A stretch of DNA of 64,000 bases from Acinetobacter kookii (GTDB lineage Bacteria > Pseudomonadota > Gammaproteobacteria > Pseudomonadales > Moraxellaceae): assembly GCF_900096895.1 (NCBI RefSeq), contig NZ_FMYO01000010.1, positions 1-64,000 of the forward strand, written 5' to 3'. Positions 1 to 10,342 of the stretch are shown piece after piece. Numbering within the stretch: the first letter of the stretch is position 1; the number at the start of each line of letters is the position of its first letter. Made by a program: the position numbers and the translations under genes. The notes below the pieces were generated by a model. The model did no database searches. It had not been told where the DNA came from and saw only the letters and a program-made list of their open reading frames with translations.

Positions 1-125
1 CCGCCGTAAGTTTTTGCACAGATAGTTGCAATTGCAGCAGTTAAAGTAGTTTTACCATGGTCGACGTGACCAATTGTGCCCACGTTTACGTGTGGTTTGT
101 TACGTTCGAACTTAGCCTTAGCCAT
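1..125 (-). CDS. tuf: Elongation factor Tu, N-terminal part only
   Basis: The translation from the ATG at 125 begins [20 protein letters not shown] and runs into the P-loop GHVDHGKTT, the EF-Tu N-terminus. EF-Tu delivers aminoacyl-tRNA to the ribosome in the cytoplasm. About 41 codons are visible; the rest lies beyond the left edge. AAGGA sits just upstream of the start. It is the last visible gene of the str operon, 96 bases after the fusA stop, so it is probably cotranscribed with rpsL, rpsG and fusA. Confidence 0.97.
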
Positions 126-221
126 GAGATCTTCCTTATTAAAATACTTATGGAGGGTTAGCTCCATAAGTGATTTTGGTTTTTAACTATGAATTAGTTT
201 GGGCTTATAGTAATCGAAAGA

Positions 222-2357
222 TTACTCGTCGTCACCTTTTTTACCACCAGTTTGGAATTTAGAAATGATGCCTTCAGCCACGTTACGTGGAGTCTCAGCA
301 TATTTAGAGAATTCCATAGAGTAAGTCGCACGACCTTGAGACATAGAACGCATTTGAGTCGCGTAACCAAACATCTCAGCCAATGGAACTTCAGCACGGA
401 TTGCTTTAGTACCACCAGGTAAATCGTCCATACCCTGAACCATACCACGACGACGGTTTAAGTCACCCATGATATCGCCCATGTAGTCTTCTGGAGTTTC
501 TACTTCAACTTTCATGATTGGTTCAAGAAGAACAGGATCTGCTTTCATGAAACCGTCACGGAAGGCATAAGAACCTGCCATTTTGAACGATAATTCGTCA
601 GAGTCGACATCGTGGTAAGAACCGTCGAACAATGTAGCTTTAATGCCCACAACTGGGTAACCAGCCAAGACACCATTCTTCATACGTTCTTGAATACCTT
701 TATCAACCGCACCGAAGAATTCTTTAGGTACTACACCACCTACAACTTCTTCAGCGAATTCGTATTCTTTACCAGCGTCAGTATCCATCGGCTCTAAACG
801 TACATATACGTGACCGAATTTACCTTTACCACCAGTTTGACGTACGAACTTACCTTCTTGCTCAACAGTCTTCTTGATTGTTTCGCGGTAAGCTACCATT
901 GGTTTACCAATGTTTGCTTCAACGTTGAATTCACGTTTCATACGGTCAACGATGATGTCAAGGTGAAGCTCACCCATACCAGCAATAATGGTTTGACCAG
1001 ATTCTTCATCTGTGCGTACACGGAACGATGGATCTTCTTTTGCCAAACGGCCAAGAGCGATAGACATTTTCTCTTGGTCAGCTTTAGTCTTAGGCTCTAC
1101 AGCTAAAGAAATTACTGGCTCAGGGAATTCCATACGTTCAAGAGTGATGATTGCTTTTTCATCACATAGTGTATCACCAGTAGTAACGTCTTTAAGACCT
1201 ACACATGCAGCGATATCACCCGCGCGGATTTCATCAACGTCTTGACGTTCGTTAGCGTGCATTTGCACGATACGACCGATACGTTCACGTTTAGATTTCA
1301 CTGGGTTATATACCGGGTCGCCTTGTTTAAGCACACCAGAATATACACGTACGAATGTCAAGTTACCTACGAATTTGTCGTTCATGATTTTGAACGCAAG
1401 AGCAGAGAACGGAGCATCGTCAGACGCTTCACGAGTTGCTTTAGTCTCGTCTTTGTCGTCAAGGATACCTTCGATCGCTTTAACTTCAGTCGGAGATGGC
1501 AAGAATTCAATTACTGCGTCCAACATACGTTGAACACCTTTGTTTTTGAACGCTGTACCGCAAAGCATTGGTTGAATTTCACAAGCCAAAGTTTGAGTAC
1601 GTAAACCAGCAACGATATCTTCTTTAGAAAGATCACCGTTCTCCAGGTATTTGTCCATCAACTCTTCAGATGCTTCAGCCGCAGCTTCAACCATGTTGGT
1701 ACGCCATTCTTCGGCAGTATCAAGAAGGTCAGCAGGGATTTCACCGTACTCGAACTTCATACCTTGAGAAGCTTCATCCCAGATGATCGCTTTCATTTCG
1801 ATCAAGTCAATTACGCCTTGGAAGTTTTCTTCAGCGCCAACAGGGATTACAACTGGTACAGGGTGTGCACCCAGACGAGTTTTCATTTGTTCAACAACAC
1901 GGAAGAAGTTGGCACCAGTACGGTCCATCTTGTTCACGAATGCTAAACGAGGAACTTGGTATTTGTTCGCTTGACGCCATACAGTTTCAGACTGAGGTTG
2001 TACACCACCTACAGCACAGTAAACCATACATGCACCATCAAGAACACGCATAGAACGTTCAACTTCGATTGTGAAGTCAACGTGTCCCGGGGTATCAATT
2101 ACGTTGATACGGTGTTCAGGGAACTGCTTAGACATACCTGACCAGAATGTAGTAGTCGCAGCTGAAGTGATGGTAATACCACGTTCCTGCTCTTGTTCCA
2201 TCCAGTCCATTGTTGCTGCACCATCATGTACTTCACCAATTTTGTGAGATACACCTGTGTAGAACAAGATACGTTCTGTAGTTGTGGTTTTACCCGCATC
2301 AATGTGCGCAGAAATACCAATATTACGATAACGAGAAATTGGGGTTTGACGAGCCAT
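222..2357 (-). CDS. fusA: Elongation factor G
   Basis: Translocation GTPase of 711 aa. The N-terminus [20 protein letters not shown] leads into the P-loop AHIDAGKTT, followed by the DTPGHVDF and NKMDR GTPase motifs, with the EF-G domains II to V behind. An in-frame ATG four codons upstream exists, but the start at 2357 gives the conserved MARQTPI N-terminus. Length fits the family (about 700 aa). It lies between rpsG and tuf in canonical str operon order. Confidence 0.98.
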   Translation of the reverse strand: MARQTPISRYRNIGISAHIDAGKTTTTERILFYTGVSHKIGEVHDGAATMDWMEQEQERGITITSAATTTFWSGMSKQFPEHRINVIDTPGHVDFTIEVERSMRVLDGACMVYCAVGGVQPQSETVWRQANKYQVPRLAFVNKMDRTGANFFRVVEQMKTRLGAHPVPVVIPVGAEENFQGVIDLIEMKAIIWDEASQGMKFEYGEIPADLLDTAEEWRTNMVEAAAEASEELMDKYLENGDLSKEDIVAGLRTQTLACEIQPMLCGTAFKNKGVQRMLDAVIEFLPSPTEVKAIEGILDDKDETKATREASDDAPFSALAFKIMNDKFVGNLTFVRVYSGVLKQGDPVYNPVKSKRERIGRIVQMHANERQDVDEIRAGDIAACVGLKDVTTGDTLCDEKAIITLERMEFPEPVISLAVEPKTKADQEKMSIALGRLAKEDPSFRVRTDEESGQTIIAGMGELHLDIIVDRMKREFNVEANIGKPMVAYRETIKKTVEQEGKFVRQTGGKGKFGHVYVRLEPMDTDAGKEYEFAEEVVGGVVPKEFFGAVDKGIQERMKNGVLAGYPVVGIKATLFDGSYHDVDSDELSFKMAGSYAFRDGFMKADPVLLEPIMKVEVETPEDYMGDIMGDLNRRRGMVQGMDDLPGGTKAIRAEVPLAEMFGYATQMRSMSQGRATYSMEFSKYAETPRNVAEGIISKFQTGGKKGDDE

Positions 2358-2487
2358 GATTTCTTGCATTCCTAAATTTGTTGTTTAAAACAGGACGCTT
2401 TAAGCCGCTTGGCAGCTTAAAGCGATTCGATGACAAAGCAGTGAAAACTGGCTCATCACCCTCCTGAATAGGGGCTGTTTTAACCGC

Positions 2488-2958
2488 TTAGAAGCGATAG
2501 TGAGAGAAGGCTTTGTTGGCTTCAGCCATACGGTGCACATCTTCACGTTTTTTGACTGCAGCGCCTTTACCTTCAGATGCATCAAGCAACTCGCCAGCAA
2601 GACGTAAAGCCATAGTTTTTTCAGAACGCTTAGCAGCAGCATCTACCAACCAACGCATAGCTAGGGCAGTACGACGGGATGGGCGTACTTCCATAGGCAC
2701 TTGATAAGTAGCACCACCAACACGGCGTGCTTTTACTTCGACCATAGGACGAACTTTTTCAAGAGTAGTCTCGAAAAATTCAACTGGGTCTACTTTAGAT
2801 TTTTCTTGAACGCGGTCTAAAGCACCGTAAACGATACTTTCAGCAATAGATTTTTTACCATCTTGCATTACGTGGTTCATGAATTTAGCGATTGTTTGAC
2901 TGCCGAACTTAGGATCCGGAAGGATTTCACGGGCAGCGACTACGCGACGTCTTGGCAT
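2488..2958 (-). CDS. rpsG: 30S ribosomal protein S7
   Basis: 156-aa primary 16S rRNA-binding protein that nucleates the head of the small subunit. The start at 2958 gives the conserved [20 protein letters not shown]. The open frame extends 33 codons further upstream, but that extension has no S7 similarity and lies in the rpsL-rpsG spacer. It sits between rpsL and fusA, as in other proteobacteria. In E. coli S7 represses this operon by binding the rpsL-rpsG spacer; the 178-base spacer here could serve the same role, which is inference. Confidence 0.98.
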   Translation of the reverse strand: MPRRRVVAAREILPDPKFGSQTIAKFMNHVMQDGKKSIAESIVYGALDRVQEKSKVDPVEFFETTLEKVRPMVEVKARRVGGATYQVPMEVRPSRRTALAMRWLVDAAAKRSEKTMALRLAGELLDASEGKGAAVKKREDVHRMAEANKAFSHYRF

Positions 2959-3136
2959 TTTAATACACCTATAAATATGACACTTCAGGTTTATCCAGCA
3001 TGAGTACAAAGTGTCATGTACATTCGCTGGCCTTACTACACGTCGCTTGAATTTCACAAATTTAAATGCAGAAATCAGACAAGCGAGACGATAAAGGATT
3101 GCGGTTCTACGTTCTTAAAAAGCTAATCTAAAAAGA

Positions 3137-3511
3137 TTATTTCTTAGGACGTTTAGTACCGTATTTAGAACGAGACTGGTTACGATCTTTAACACCAGCG
3201 CAGTCTAAAGAACCACGAACGGTATGGTAACGTACACCTGGTAAGTCTTTAACACGACCACCACGGATAAGCACAACGCTGTGCTCTTGCAGGTTATGGC
3301 CTTCACCACCGATGTAGCTTGATACTTCAAAACCAGAAGTTAAGCGAACACGGCAAACTTTACGCATTGCTGAGTTAGGTTTTTTAGGTGTAGTTGTGTA
3401 AACACGTGTACAAACACCACGACGTTGTGGACAAGCCTTCAACGCAGGAACTTTTGATTTTTCAATCAAAGTCGTACGACCCTTACGGATCAACTGATTT
3501 GTTGTTGCCAT
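3137..3511 (-). CDS. rpsL: 30S ribosomal protein S12
   Basis: 124-aa decoding-centre protein, first gene of the str operon. The translation [20 protein letters not shown] is typical. The two streptomycin-related lysines are the usual wild-type residues: Lys43 in [10 protein letters not shown] and Lys88 in [11 protein letters not shown] (numbered with the initiator Met). A strong promoter and a leader hairpin lie just upstream. Confidence 0.98.
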   Translation of the reverse strand: MATTNQLIRKGRTTLIEKSKVPALKACPQRRGVCTRVYTTTPKKPNSAMRKVCRVRLTSGFEVSSYIGGEGHNLQEHSVVLIRGGRVKDLPGVRYHTVRGSLDCAGVKDRNQSRSKYGTKRPKK

Positions 3512-3530
3512 TTGGCAATTCTCCCGTTAA

Positions 3531-3566
3531 TAAAAAGCCTCAAAAAAATACCACTTTTTGAGGGCA
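3531..3566 (-). promoter_or_regulatory. Terminator-like hairpin in the rpsL leader
   Basis: Read on the minus strand, CCTCAAAAA pairs with TTTTTGAGG across a short loop and is followed by C and a T-run, the form of an intrinsic terminator. It lies between the predicted str promoter and the rpsL start, so it would be at the 5' end of the mRNA. It could attenuate the operon, stabilise the 5' end, or end transcripts arriving from the upstream ecsC-like gene. The hairpin is visible; the role is inference. Confidence 0.6.
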
Positions 3567-3570
3567 CACA

Positions 3571-3599
3571 ATTGTAAGCGAAGATAGAAAAATGGTCAA
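3571..3599 (-). promoter_or_regulatory. Predicted sigma-70 promoter of the str operon
   Basis: On the minus strand TTGACC (3594-3599) and TACAAT (3571-3576) are separated by 17 bases, a near-consensus sigma-70 promoter. Transcription would start around 3564, about 53 bases before the rpsL ATG, right at the leader hairpin. Confidence 0.7.
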
Positions 3600-3690
3600 T
3601 ATTCGAGGCCATGTCAAATATTAACCACTTCCTTATATATAGGTCAGTAGATGCGTTTTTTAAAGACTCTAGCCCAGGCTTTTACACCTT

Positions 3691-5118
3691 CTATTTTGTA
3701 ACTTTTTTCTTGACGGGCTTAGGTGCTTCATTTTGTTCAGATTGGGAAGCGGCAAGCTGTTCACTGCCCGCGTCAATTTCTTGAACATCTGCCTGAGCAT
3801 AGTCACCTGTTTCCGGTTCATCTAGCGTAATGGCCGGTTTTTGCGGCTCAACCTGAGCATGCGGTTCAACCATGTGTTCAGCCAAATATTCTAATCCCTG
3901 TTCTACTCGCTCACTTTTACGCTCGTCATCCGCGATGGCATCCTCGGCTTTCTTTTTAATGGTCACTTTGGCAATAGAACCATGCCCTTCCACTTCAATG
4001 TCCTGATTCAGTTTAAGCTCGCCGGAATTCAACTCGTCTTTAGTAAAGGGGTTTAGTAACCTTGGCGCTGCCTGTGCCAACAGCTCCAGGGATTTTTCAT
4101 AAGCCGCAATAGGAGACAATTCCGCTCCTTGATGCTGCTGCAAATAGCTTCTGGCATGGGAAAAGATTTGCTGGGCTTTCTGGTTGACATCTTCCACCAG
4201 TTTCCAGCTATAGGCTGCACCTATACCTGCTCCGGCAACCGGCGTCAATTTACTGATCAAAGAAACTTTTGGAAGATGATTCAACCAGTTCCATTTCATT
4301 TCGCCATTTTCATTGACCAGCCATTTTTTTAGTGGCTCACTGTCATTGCTGGAACCCAGCATGTTTTGCAATTGGGCGGTATCATTGGTTTGCAGCATAT
4401 TGGACACGATTTTGAGTGCCATCAATACACTTTGTTTTTCAGCAATCTGACCCAAGTCGATTTGTTTAAACACAAACTGGACAATATCCTGTTCGGTGTC
4501 TTTATTCAGTTCAAAGCCATAAGCACGCCCGACCTGATAAATCATGCGCAAGGACATCAGCAGCGACAAAGGCACGTCAATCGCTGAACCGACTACGCCT
4601 GTGGCACCCGTAACTGCACCCTGTATAGAAGCAAGCCATTTGTTTTGTTCTGCCAATGCCTGACTCAGCCGTTTGGAACGGTCGACATCTTGAGTCAGTT
4701 CCTGTAAATCTTTTGCTCCGGCCTGATCCAATACAGTATCTACAGAACTCAGATTTGAAGTGAACTGATTTAAATGGTCAAAAAAATAGTCCGAAACCTT
4801 GTCTGAAAAATCTGGCGAAACAAAATTCGCCACACGATTGACCTTGCTGTACTGACGACCCAGCAATTGCCTTGAGACATTGGGTAAATACTCACGTATC
4901 ACTTGTTGAGGATTATCATATTTTCTGGATTCAAATACGCTTTGAGAACGGGCACTTCCCTCAATGACATGGCCATTGCTCAAGCCTCCTGAGGCCTTGC
5001 CTGCATGCTCGGCAGCTGCATGACTCAGTACATTCATTCCTGTTGCACTGATCTTTTTAGCCACTCCCAAAGCATTCGAGAAGAATCCACCTGAATGTTT
5101 ATTATTGGTATTTGCCAT
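3691..5118 (-). CDS. EcsC family protein
   Basis: 475-aa protein resembling the EcsC family, named after a Bacillus protein encoded next to an ABC transporter; the biochemical role is unknown. The core (about residues 100-330) includes the typical glycine-rich hydrophobic stretch around 165-195 (GATGVVGSAIDVPLSLLMSL) and a second one near 285-300 (TPVAGAGIGAAYSW). The N-terminus (Gly/Ser/Asn/His) and the acidic, Lys/Glu/Gln-rich C-terminal tail look disordered. No ABC transporter is adjacent here. It lies upstream of rpsL on the same strand, but rpsL has its own promoter. Confidence 0.75.
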   Translation of the reverse strand: MANTNNKHSGGFFSNALGVAKKISATGMNVLSHAAAEHAGKASGGLSNGHVIEGSARSQSVFESRKYDNPQQVIREYLPNVSRQLLGRQYSKVNRVANFVSPDFSDKVSDYFFDHLNQFTSNLSSVDTVLDQAGAKDLQELTQDVDRSKRLSQALAEQNKWLASIQGAVTGATGVVGSAIDVPLSLLMSLRMIYQVGRAYGFELNKDTEQDIVQFVFKQIDLGQIAEKQSVLMALKIVSNMLQTNDTAQLQNMLGSSNDSEPLKKWLVNENGEMKWNWLNHLPKVSLISKLTPVAGAGIGAAYSWKLVEDVNQKAQQIFSHARSYLQQHQGAELSPIAAYEKSLELLAQAAPRLLNPFTKDELNSGELKLNQDIEVEGHGSIAKVTIKKKAEDAIADDERKSERVEQGLEYLAEHMVEPHAQVEPQKPAITLDEPETGDYAQADVQEIDAGSEQLAASQSEQNEAPKPVKKKVTK

Positions 5119-5399
5119 TCTTTTACCCTCATCTTCTATTCTTACAATTATTGATAAATACTAGGTGTAGTCTAAGTTTATCTCAATACGAATGTGTATC
5201 TTTTAGTTAATTATTCCGCGTAAACATTACAGATACATACTGCCGAAATAGGCATAATATTTGCCATAAGAATTCAAAAACCTTTCTGCTATCATGAATG
5301 CAACCGAAAGACATGAGTAATGCGCTGGATTAAGGTTTTTACTTTTCTTCCTGAATCAGCTGCCTTTACTCAAAATATCACCATATAAGGGATCTGTAG

Positions 5400-6629
5400 A
5401 TGAAGCGTGTTGTAATCACTGGTATGGGTATCAACTCATGCATTGGTAATTCTTTAGAAGATGTCACTCATTCTTTACAAAACGGGATTTCTGGAACACG
5501 TTTTAACCCGACTTATGCAGAATTAAACTTTAAGAGCCATGTCAGTGCAGCTGCTGATCAAGATTTTGACCATATTGACCGCAAATTGAAACGCTTCATG
5601 GGCGTATGTGCCATGTATGCCTACAACTCGGCGCTTGCTGCAGTAGAACATGCAGGTTTAAGCGTTGAAGATTTGGCCGGCAACCCGCGTTACGGGATTT
5701 CTGGCGGCTCAGGTGGCGGTTCAACTGCTTCCGTGATTGAAATGAACGAATTATTGCACACCAAAGGTGCGCGTAAAGTCGGTCCTTTCTTTGTTCCACG
5801 TAACATGACCAACACCATTACCGCAAACGTAGGTGTGGCATTCAAATTACAGGGTGTGGCGCATACAATTACCAGCGCATGTGCAACTTCTGCCGATGCC
5901 ATTGGTTATGCTTATAACCTGATTCAGTTGGGCAAACAGGATTTAATGCTTGCCGGTGGTGGTGAAGAAGATCACTGGTCTCAAAGCTTGCTGTTTGATG
6001 CCATGGGTGCACTTTGCTCTAAATACAATGACACACCAGAAACAGCGTCTCGCCCATATTCAGCTGACCGTGACGGTTTTGTGATTGCCGGTGGTGGCGG
6101 TTTTGTGGTGCTTGAGTCACTGGAACATGCACAAGCTCGCGGTGCGAAAATTTTAGCTGAAGTGGTGGGTTATGCTGCCAACTCTGATGGTGCAGACATG
6201 GTGGCTCCAAGCGGTGAAGGCGCAACACGCTGTATCCTGATGGCCCTTGAAGAAGCGAAACAGCATGGCGTGGACAAGATTGACTATGTGAACACGCATG
6301 GTACGTCAACGCCAGCAGGCGACGTGACTGAACTGAAAGCGATGGAACGCGCATTCGGTGAAGGTCAGGTTCCGCCTATCAGCTCAACCAAGTCTATGAC
6401 CGGTCACAGCCTGGGTGCTGCGGGTGTGCATGAAGCCATTTACTCTGTCTTGATGATGCAAAACGACTTTATTGCGCCAAACATCAACGTGACTGAACTG
6501 GATGAAGGTGCAAAACCGTTTGATATCGTACTTGAAAAACGTGACGCAAAATTGAATACTGTAATGAGTAACAGTTTTGGTTTTGGCGGTGTAAATGCCT
6601 GTCTTGTTTTCAAAAAATGGGAAGGCTAA
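5400..6629 (+). CDS. fabB: 3-oxoacyl-ACP synthase I
   Basis: 409-aa condensing enzyme of fatty acid elongation, close to the 406-aa E. coli FabB. The Cys-His-His triad is visible: Cys in TITSACATSADAIG (about 163), His in VNTHGTSTPAGD (about 300) and His in SMTGHSLGAAG (about 335). The N-terminus MKRVVITGMGINSCIGN is typical of KAS I. FabB-type enzymes are needed for unsaturated fatty acids in many gamma-proteobacteria. No fabA is adjacent; hemJ follows after 70 bases and may be cotranscribed. Confidence 0.9.
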   Translation: MKRVVITGMGINSCIGNSLEDVTHSLQNGISGTRFNPTYAELNFKSHVSAAADQDFDHIDRKLKRFMGVCAMYAYNSALAAVEHAGLSVEDLAGNPRYGISGGSGGGSTASVIEMNELLHTKGARKVGPFFVPRNMTNTITANVGVAFKLQGVAHTITSACATSADAIGYAYNLIQLGKQDLMLAGGGEEDHWSQSLLFDAMGALCSKYNDTPETASRPYSADRDGFVIAGGGGFVVLESLEHAQARGAKILAEVVGYAANSDGADMVAPSGEGATRCILMALEEAKQHGVDKIDYVNTHGTSTPAGDVTELKAMERAFGEGQVPPISSTKSMTGHSLGAAGVHEAIYSVLMMQNDFIAPNINVTELDEGAKPFDIVLEKRDAKLNTVMSNSFGFGGVNACLVFKKWEG

Positions 6630-6699
6630 GCTAAGAAGTGTTGATCATTCAGCCATGGATGATCAACTTCTGCCACACTGCCCTTAAAAGGGTGAATGG

Positions 6700-7152
6700 A
6701 TGGATGCTCCTTCTGATGCTTTCTTGTGGGTAAAAGCATTACATATTATTGCAGTTGTTTGCTGGTTTGCGGCATTGTTCTACCTGCCACGTTTGTACGT
6801 TTATCATGCCATGAGTGAAGATGTGTTGAGTCACCAGCGTTTTGAAGTCATGGAACGTAAGCTGTACCGCGGCATCATGTGGCCCTCAATGGTTGCAACA
6901 CTCATCACCGCGCACTTTCTGGTCGATTGGGGTGATGCAACGCGTCATTACCATGATGCACTGTGGTTTTACCTGAAAGTCGGACTGGTCGGATTATTGG
7001 TGATTTACCACTTTGTTTGTGGTTATTACCGTAAAAAACTGATCGGCAATGCGCATTACAAATCACACAAGTTCTGGCGCTTCTTTAATGAAATGCCAAC
7101 GCTGATTTTATTTGCCGTAGTCATTCTAGTGGTGGTGAAACCCATCTTCTAA
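6700..7152 (+). CDS. hemJ: Protoporphyrinogen IX oxidase HemJ
   Basis: 150-aa membrane protein with four hydrophobic helices. It carries the HemJ features LWVKALHIIAVVCWFAALFY (His in helix 1), a KLYRGIMWPSM segment and a lysine-rich YYRKKLIGN loop. HemJ oxidises protoporphyrinogen IX in haem synthesis and replaces HemG/HemY in Acinetobacter. ATG at 6700 is preceded by AAAAGGG; another ATG lies four bases upstream in a different frame. A bidirectional terminator follows. Confidence 0.88.
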   Translation: MDAPSDAFLWVKALHIIAVVCWFAALFYLPRLYVYHAMSEDVLSHQRFEVMERKLYRGIMWPSMVATLITAHFLVDWGDATRHYHDALWFYLKVGLVGLLVIYHFVCGYYRKKLIGNAHYKSHKFWRFFNEMPTLILFAVVILVVVKPIF

Positions 7153-7157
7153 GCATC

Positions 7158-7185
7158 AAAAAAGCCCTCAATCGAGGGCTTTTTT
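7158..7185. terminator. Bidirectional terminator between hemJ and cycA
   Basis: AGCCCTC-AATC-GAGGGCT flanked by A-run and T-run lies between two convergent stop codons, so it can end both hemJ and the cycA cluster. Confidence 0.85.
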
Positions 7186-7200
7186 ACATCTGACAAAAAC

Positions 7201-8661
7201 TTAGTTCAACATTTCCTGATTGCGTTTCATCAGCATCTCCTGATGACGTTTACGCATCCGCGGTTTATACAGGAGCTGATAGGTCACGGCCAAAATAATC
7301 AGCCAAAGCGGACTGATCATCAGGGCACGCAAGGTATCGGCTTCCAGACTTAAAATAATCAAAGTAAAGAATAAAAACACCAGTACCACATACGACATCC
7401 ATATTCCGCCCGGCATTTTAAAAGTGGACTTGGCATGCAGTTCTGGACGCAGTTTACGGTAACGGATATAGCACACCATGATGATGCTCCAGATACTGAT
7501 AAACAAAATCACGCACAGCGAGCTTGCTAAGGTAAAGGCTTCAACCGTATTCGGTACAAAGTATTGTAATGCTGCACCCGCCATAATAAAGGCGCAAGAG
7601 AACAATAAACCTTTGGCAGGTACGGCACGCTTGGACAATTGCGCCAGGTTTTGCGGAGCCTGCCCTTCCCGCGCCAAGCCAAACAGCATACGCGACGTTG
7701 AAAATACACCGCTGTTCATGGAGGACATGACCGATGACAGCACCACCAGGTTCATGATAATCGCTGCTGCACCAATGCCTGCATGCATGAACAGCGACAC
7801 AAAGGGACTTTGATCCGCAGGAATCTGGTTCCATGGGGTCACCGACATCACAATGAACAGCGACAATACATAAAACAGAATAATCCGGGTCGGAATGGCA
7901 TTCACTGCCTTTGGCAAGTTCTTTTCAGGGTCTTGGGTTTCTGCCGCCATGGTTCCGATCAGTTCCACACCCACAAAAGCAAACAAGGCAATCTGGAAAC
8001 CTGCCAGGAAACCGCTGCCACCTTGCGGGAACATGCCGCCATGCGACCAGACATTGCTAAAGCTGGCCAGCGAGCCACCCGGTGCATGAAAATGGTTAAA
8101 CACCATAAATCCGCCAATACCAATCAACCCCAAAATGGCCAAAATCTTGATGAGCGCAAACCAGAATTCAATCTCGCCAAACAGACGTACGGCGAGCATA
8201 TTAATGCCGAGCACCAGCAACACGCAGGCCACGCTGATCATGGCCTGTCCGGATGGGGTAAAGGCCATACCTTCAGGCAGCCAAAAGCCAAGATAGTTGA
8301 TGATGGCAGCCAGATCTGCAATGCCGACCAGCACCCAACCGAGCCAGTATGACCAGCCAATATAATAGCCTGCACCCGGACCAATCAGGTCATGCGCCAT
8401 GTCGATAAAGGATTTGTAGTGCAGGTTAGAGAGTAAAATTTCACCCAATGCGCGCATCAGGAAAAAGAACATGGTACCAATGATCATATAGATCAATAAA
8501 ATTGAAGGCCCAGCCAGGGAGATGGTTTTGCCTGAGCCCATAAAAAGGCCTGTCCCAATCGCGCCACCAATGGCAATCAGTTGCAGGTGACGGTTGGACA
8601 GTTTTCGTTGTAGTTCATGCGATGATGCCTGGGCATCGTCTGCTCGTGGTGTAGTGGTCAT
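7201..8661 (-). CDS. cycA: Amino acid permease, probable D-alanine/D-serine/glycine transporter
   Basis: 486-aa APC-superfamily permease with about 12 membrane helices. Motifs include LSNRHLQLIAIGGAIGTGLF at the start of helix 1, GLFMGSGKTI, and a long ETQDPEKNLPKAVN loop typical of the AAT subfamily. The start at 8661 (MTTTPRADD) has AAAGGA at good distance; an upstream in-frame ATG overlaps that site. Substrate is inferred from similarity to CycA and from the racemase and D-amino-acid dehydrogenase next to it. Last gene of the minus-strand dad cluster. Confidence 0.85.
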   Translation of the reverse strand: MTTTPRADDAQASSHELQRKLSNRHLQLIAIGGAIGTGLFMGSGKTISLAGPSILLIYMIIGTMFFFLMRALGEILLSNLHYKSFIDMAHDLIGPGAGYYIGWSYWLGWVLVGIADLAAIINYLGFWLPEGMAFTPSGQAMISVACVLLVLGINMLAVRLFGEIEFWFALIKILAILGLIGIGGFMVFNHFHAPGGSLASFSNVWSHGGMFPQGGSGFLAGFQIALFAFVGVELIGTMAAETQDPEKNLPKAVNAIPTRIILFYVLSLFIVMSVTPWNQIPADQSPFVSLFMHAGIGAAAIIMNLVVLSSVMSSMNSGVFSTSRMLFGLAREGQAPQNLAQLSKRAVPAKGLLFSCAFIMAGAALQYFVPNTVEAFTLASSLCVILFISIWSIIMVCYIRYRKLRPELHAKSTFKMPGGIWMSYVVLVFLFFTLIILSLEADTLRALMISPLWLIILAVTYQLLYKPRMRKRHQEMLMKRNQEMLN

Positions 8662-8797
8662 AACTGAACATCCTTTTAACATACGATTGCGTGTAAACCA
8701 TGTGCTTTACATTGCCAGTCATCCCAACCAGCGACATTTACACGCCAGGCAGCACATCGGTCGCAACCGCTTTGCTGCCCTGCGGGAGATTTTTAGG

Positions 8798-9157
8798 TCA
8801 AGGCTGTGCCGCCGTTACAGCAATTTCAATCAGCCAGTCCGGATTGACCAGATCTGCCTGAATGGTGGCACGCGAAGGTGGAGTACAACCTTTCATCCAG
8901 TCAATCCAAATGGCATTGACGGTTGAAAAGTCAGCGAGATTTTTTATATAAAGCTGTGCAGACAGCAGTCGGGATTTATCGGTTCCGGCCAAAGCCAGCA
9001 GTTCATCAATGGTGGCCAAAATTTCACGGGTCTGACCTGCGATATCATTGCCGGTGTTTTTCGGTACCTGTCCGGAAAGATAAACCACCTGATTAAACAC
9101 CGTCACGGCGCTCATGACGGCGTTGCTATTAAACTTTTCAATATCGCTATGGGACAT
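8798..9157 (-). CDS. RidA family (YjgF/YER057c/UK114) protein
   Basis: 119-aa protein with the RidA fold signature VVYLSGQVPKN near residue 28 and the conserved arginine in PPSRATIQADL near residue 93, which in RidA enzymes contacts the imine or carboxylate. RidA deaminases hydrolyse reactive enamines and imines made by PLP enzymes and amino-acid dehydrogenases. Placement between cycA and the alanine racemase suggests it clears imine products of DadA or the racemase. The typical C-terminal glutamate is present in LIEIAVTA. Confidence 0.85.
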   Translation of the reverse strand: MSHSDIEKFNSNAVMSAVTVFNQVVYLSGQVPKNTGNDIAGQTREILATIDELLALAGTDKSRLLSAQLYIKNLADFSTVNAIWIDWMKGCTPPSRATIQADLVNPDWLIEIAVTAAQP

Positions 9158-9208
9158 CTACATTTCCTTGTATCAATGACTTGAATGAATAATCTGATTT
9201 TTTAAAAT

Positions 9209-10306
9209 TTAATCTTGAATAAAATTGACGCGTGCAGTGACAGCACACATCAGCTCATAGCCAATGGTGCCTGAACCTGCCGCCACTTCATCAATACTGA
9301 GCACAGTGCCGTGTTTCGATGTACCCCACAGCACCACTTCACTGCTGACTTGGGCACTTGGGAGATGAGACAAATCGACCGCCAGCATGTCCATGCTGAC
9401 ACGACCAACCAAACTGCTGCGTTGACCATCGACTAAAATCGGCGTACCTGTTGCGGTAATACGCTGATAACCATCGGCATAACCGCAAGCTACAATACCA
9501 ATACGCATCTCGCGTTCAGCAACAAATCTGGAGCCATACCCGACACTATCCCCCGCTTTGAGCTGTTGAACCGCAATAATTTCACTACGCAGGCTCATCG
9601 CAGGTTGCAGGTTCCAGTCTTGAATAGAATGGCTTGGATAATCCGGAGAACTGCCGTACAGCATAATGCCGCTACGGATCACATCCGATTGCAACTGCGG
9701 ATGGCGTAAGATGGCGGCACTGTTACATACGGAACGCGCACCTGGCAGATCCTGAATGACCGCATCGAAGATTTGACACTGATGCTCAATGCCGTCGCGT
9801 CCTAGACGCTCACCATCAGCATCCGAGAAATGCATCATATGGGTCAGACGTTGAACTTGAGGCAAGTTTGAAAGCTGCTGCCACACTTGACGATACTGTT
9901 CAGGACGGAAACCCAGACGGTTCATGCCGCTGTTCATTTTCAGGTAAACATCAAACCGGGCGGGTCTGGGGAATCGGGCTAACCATTCAATCTGATATTC
10001 GCTATGAATGGTGAAACTCAAATTCAGCTCCTCACAGTCAAACAGGTCTTGCTCGGAAAAGATGCCTTCCAGCAACAAGACGGGACCTTTCCAGCCCAGG
10101 GCACGAATGCGTTTCGCCTCTACCAAATCAAGCAGTGCAAAACCATCGGCAGATTTGAAAGCTTGATAGACACGCTCAATGCCATGACCATAGGCATTGG
10201 CTTTCACCACTGCATAGACCTGGCTATTCGGCATTTTTTGACGTGCAATAGAGAGATTGTGCTGCAGTGACTGACGATGAATCACTGCAGTAATCGGACG
10301 TGGCAT
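9209..10306 (-). CDS. dadX: Alanine racemase (catabolic, DadX-type by context)
   Basis: 365-aa PLP enzyme interconverting L- and D-alanine. The PLP lysine is in VYAVVKANAYGHG (about 35) and the catalytic tyrosine in DSVGYGSRFVAE (about 255). Length fits Alr/DadX. It lies 36 bases after the dadA stop on the same strand, in the order dadA-dadX-ridA-cycA, so a catabolic role is likely. Whether a second, biosynthetic alr exists elsewhere cannot be seen here. AAGGAAG precedes the ATG. Confidence 0.9.
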   Translation of the reverse strand: MPRPITAVIHRQSLQHNLSIARQKMPNSQVYAVVKANAYGHGIERVYQAFKSADGFALLDLVEAKRIRALGWKGPVLLLEGIFSEQDLFDCEELNLSFTIHSEYQIEWLARFPRPARFDVYLKMNSGMNRLGFRPEQYRQVWQQLSNLPQVQRLTHMMHFSDADGERLGRDGIEHQCQIFDAVIQDLPGARSVCNSAAILRHPQLQSDVIRSGIMLYGSSPDYPSHSIQDWNLQPAMSLRSEIIAVQQLKAGDSVGYGSRFVAEREMRIGIVACGYADGYQRITATGTPILVDGQRSSLVGRVSMDMLAVDLSHLPSAQVSSEVVLWGTSKHGTVLSIDEVAAGSGTIGYELMCAVTARVNFIQD

Positions 10307-10342
10307 GTTGTTCTTCCTTGAATCAATATGACCTAAAACAGA

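Noticed and set aside
612-1604. Several plus-strand frames of 61-120 aa
   Set aside because: All are antisense to fusA, one of the most conserved proteins; they are codon-bias shadows.
7783-8352. 189-aa plus-strand frame
   Set aside because: Antisense to cycA, whose permease motifs are strong. The His/Gln-rich translation has no family features.
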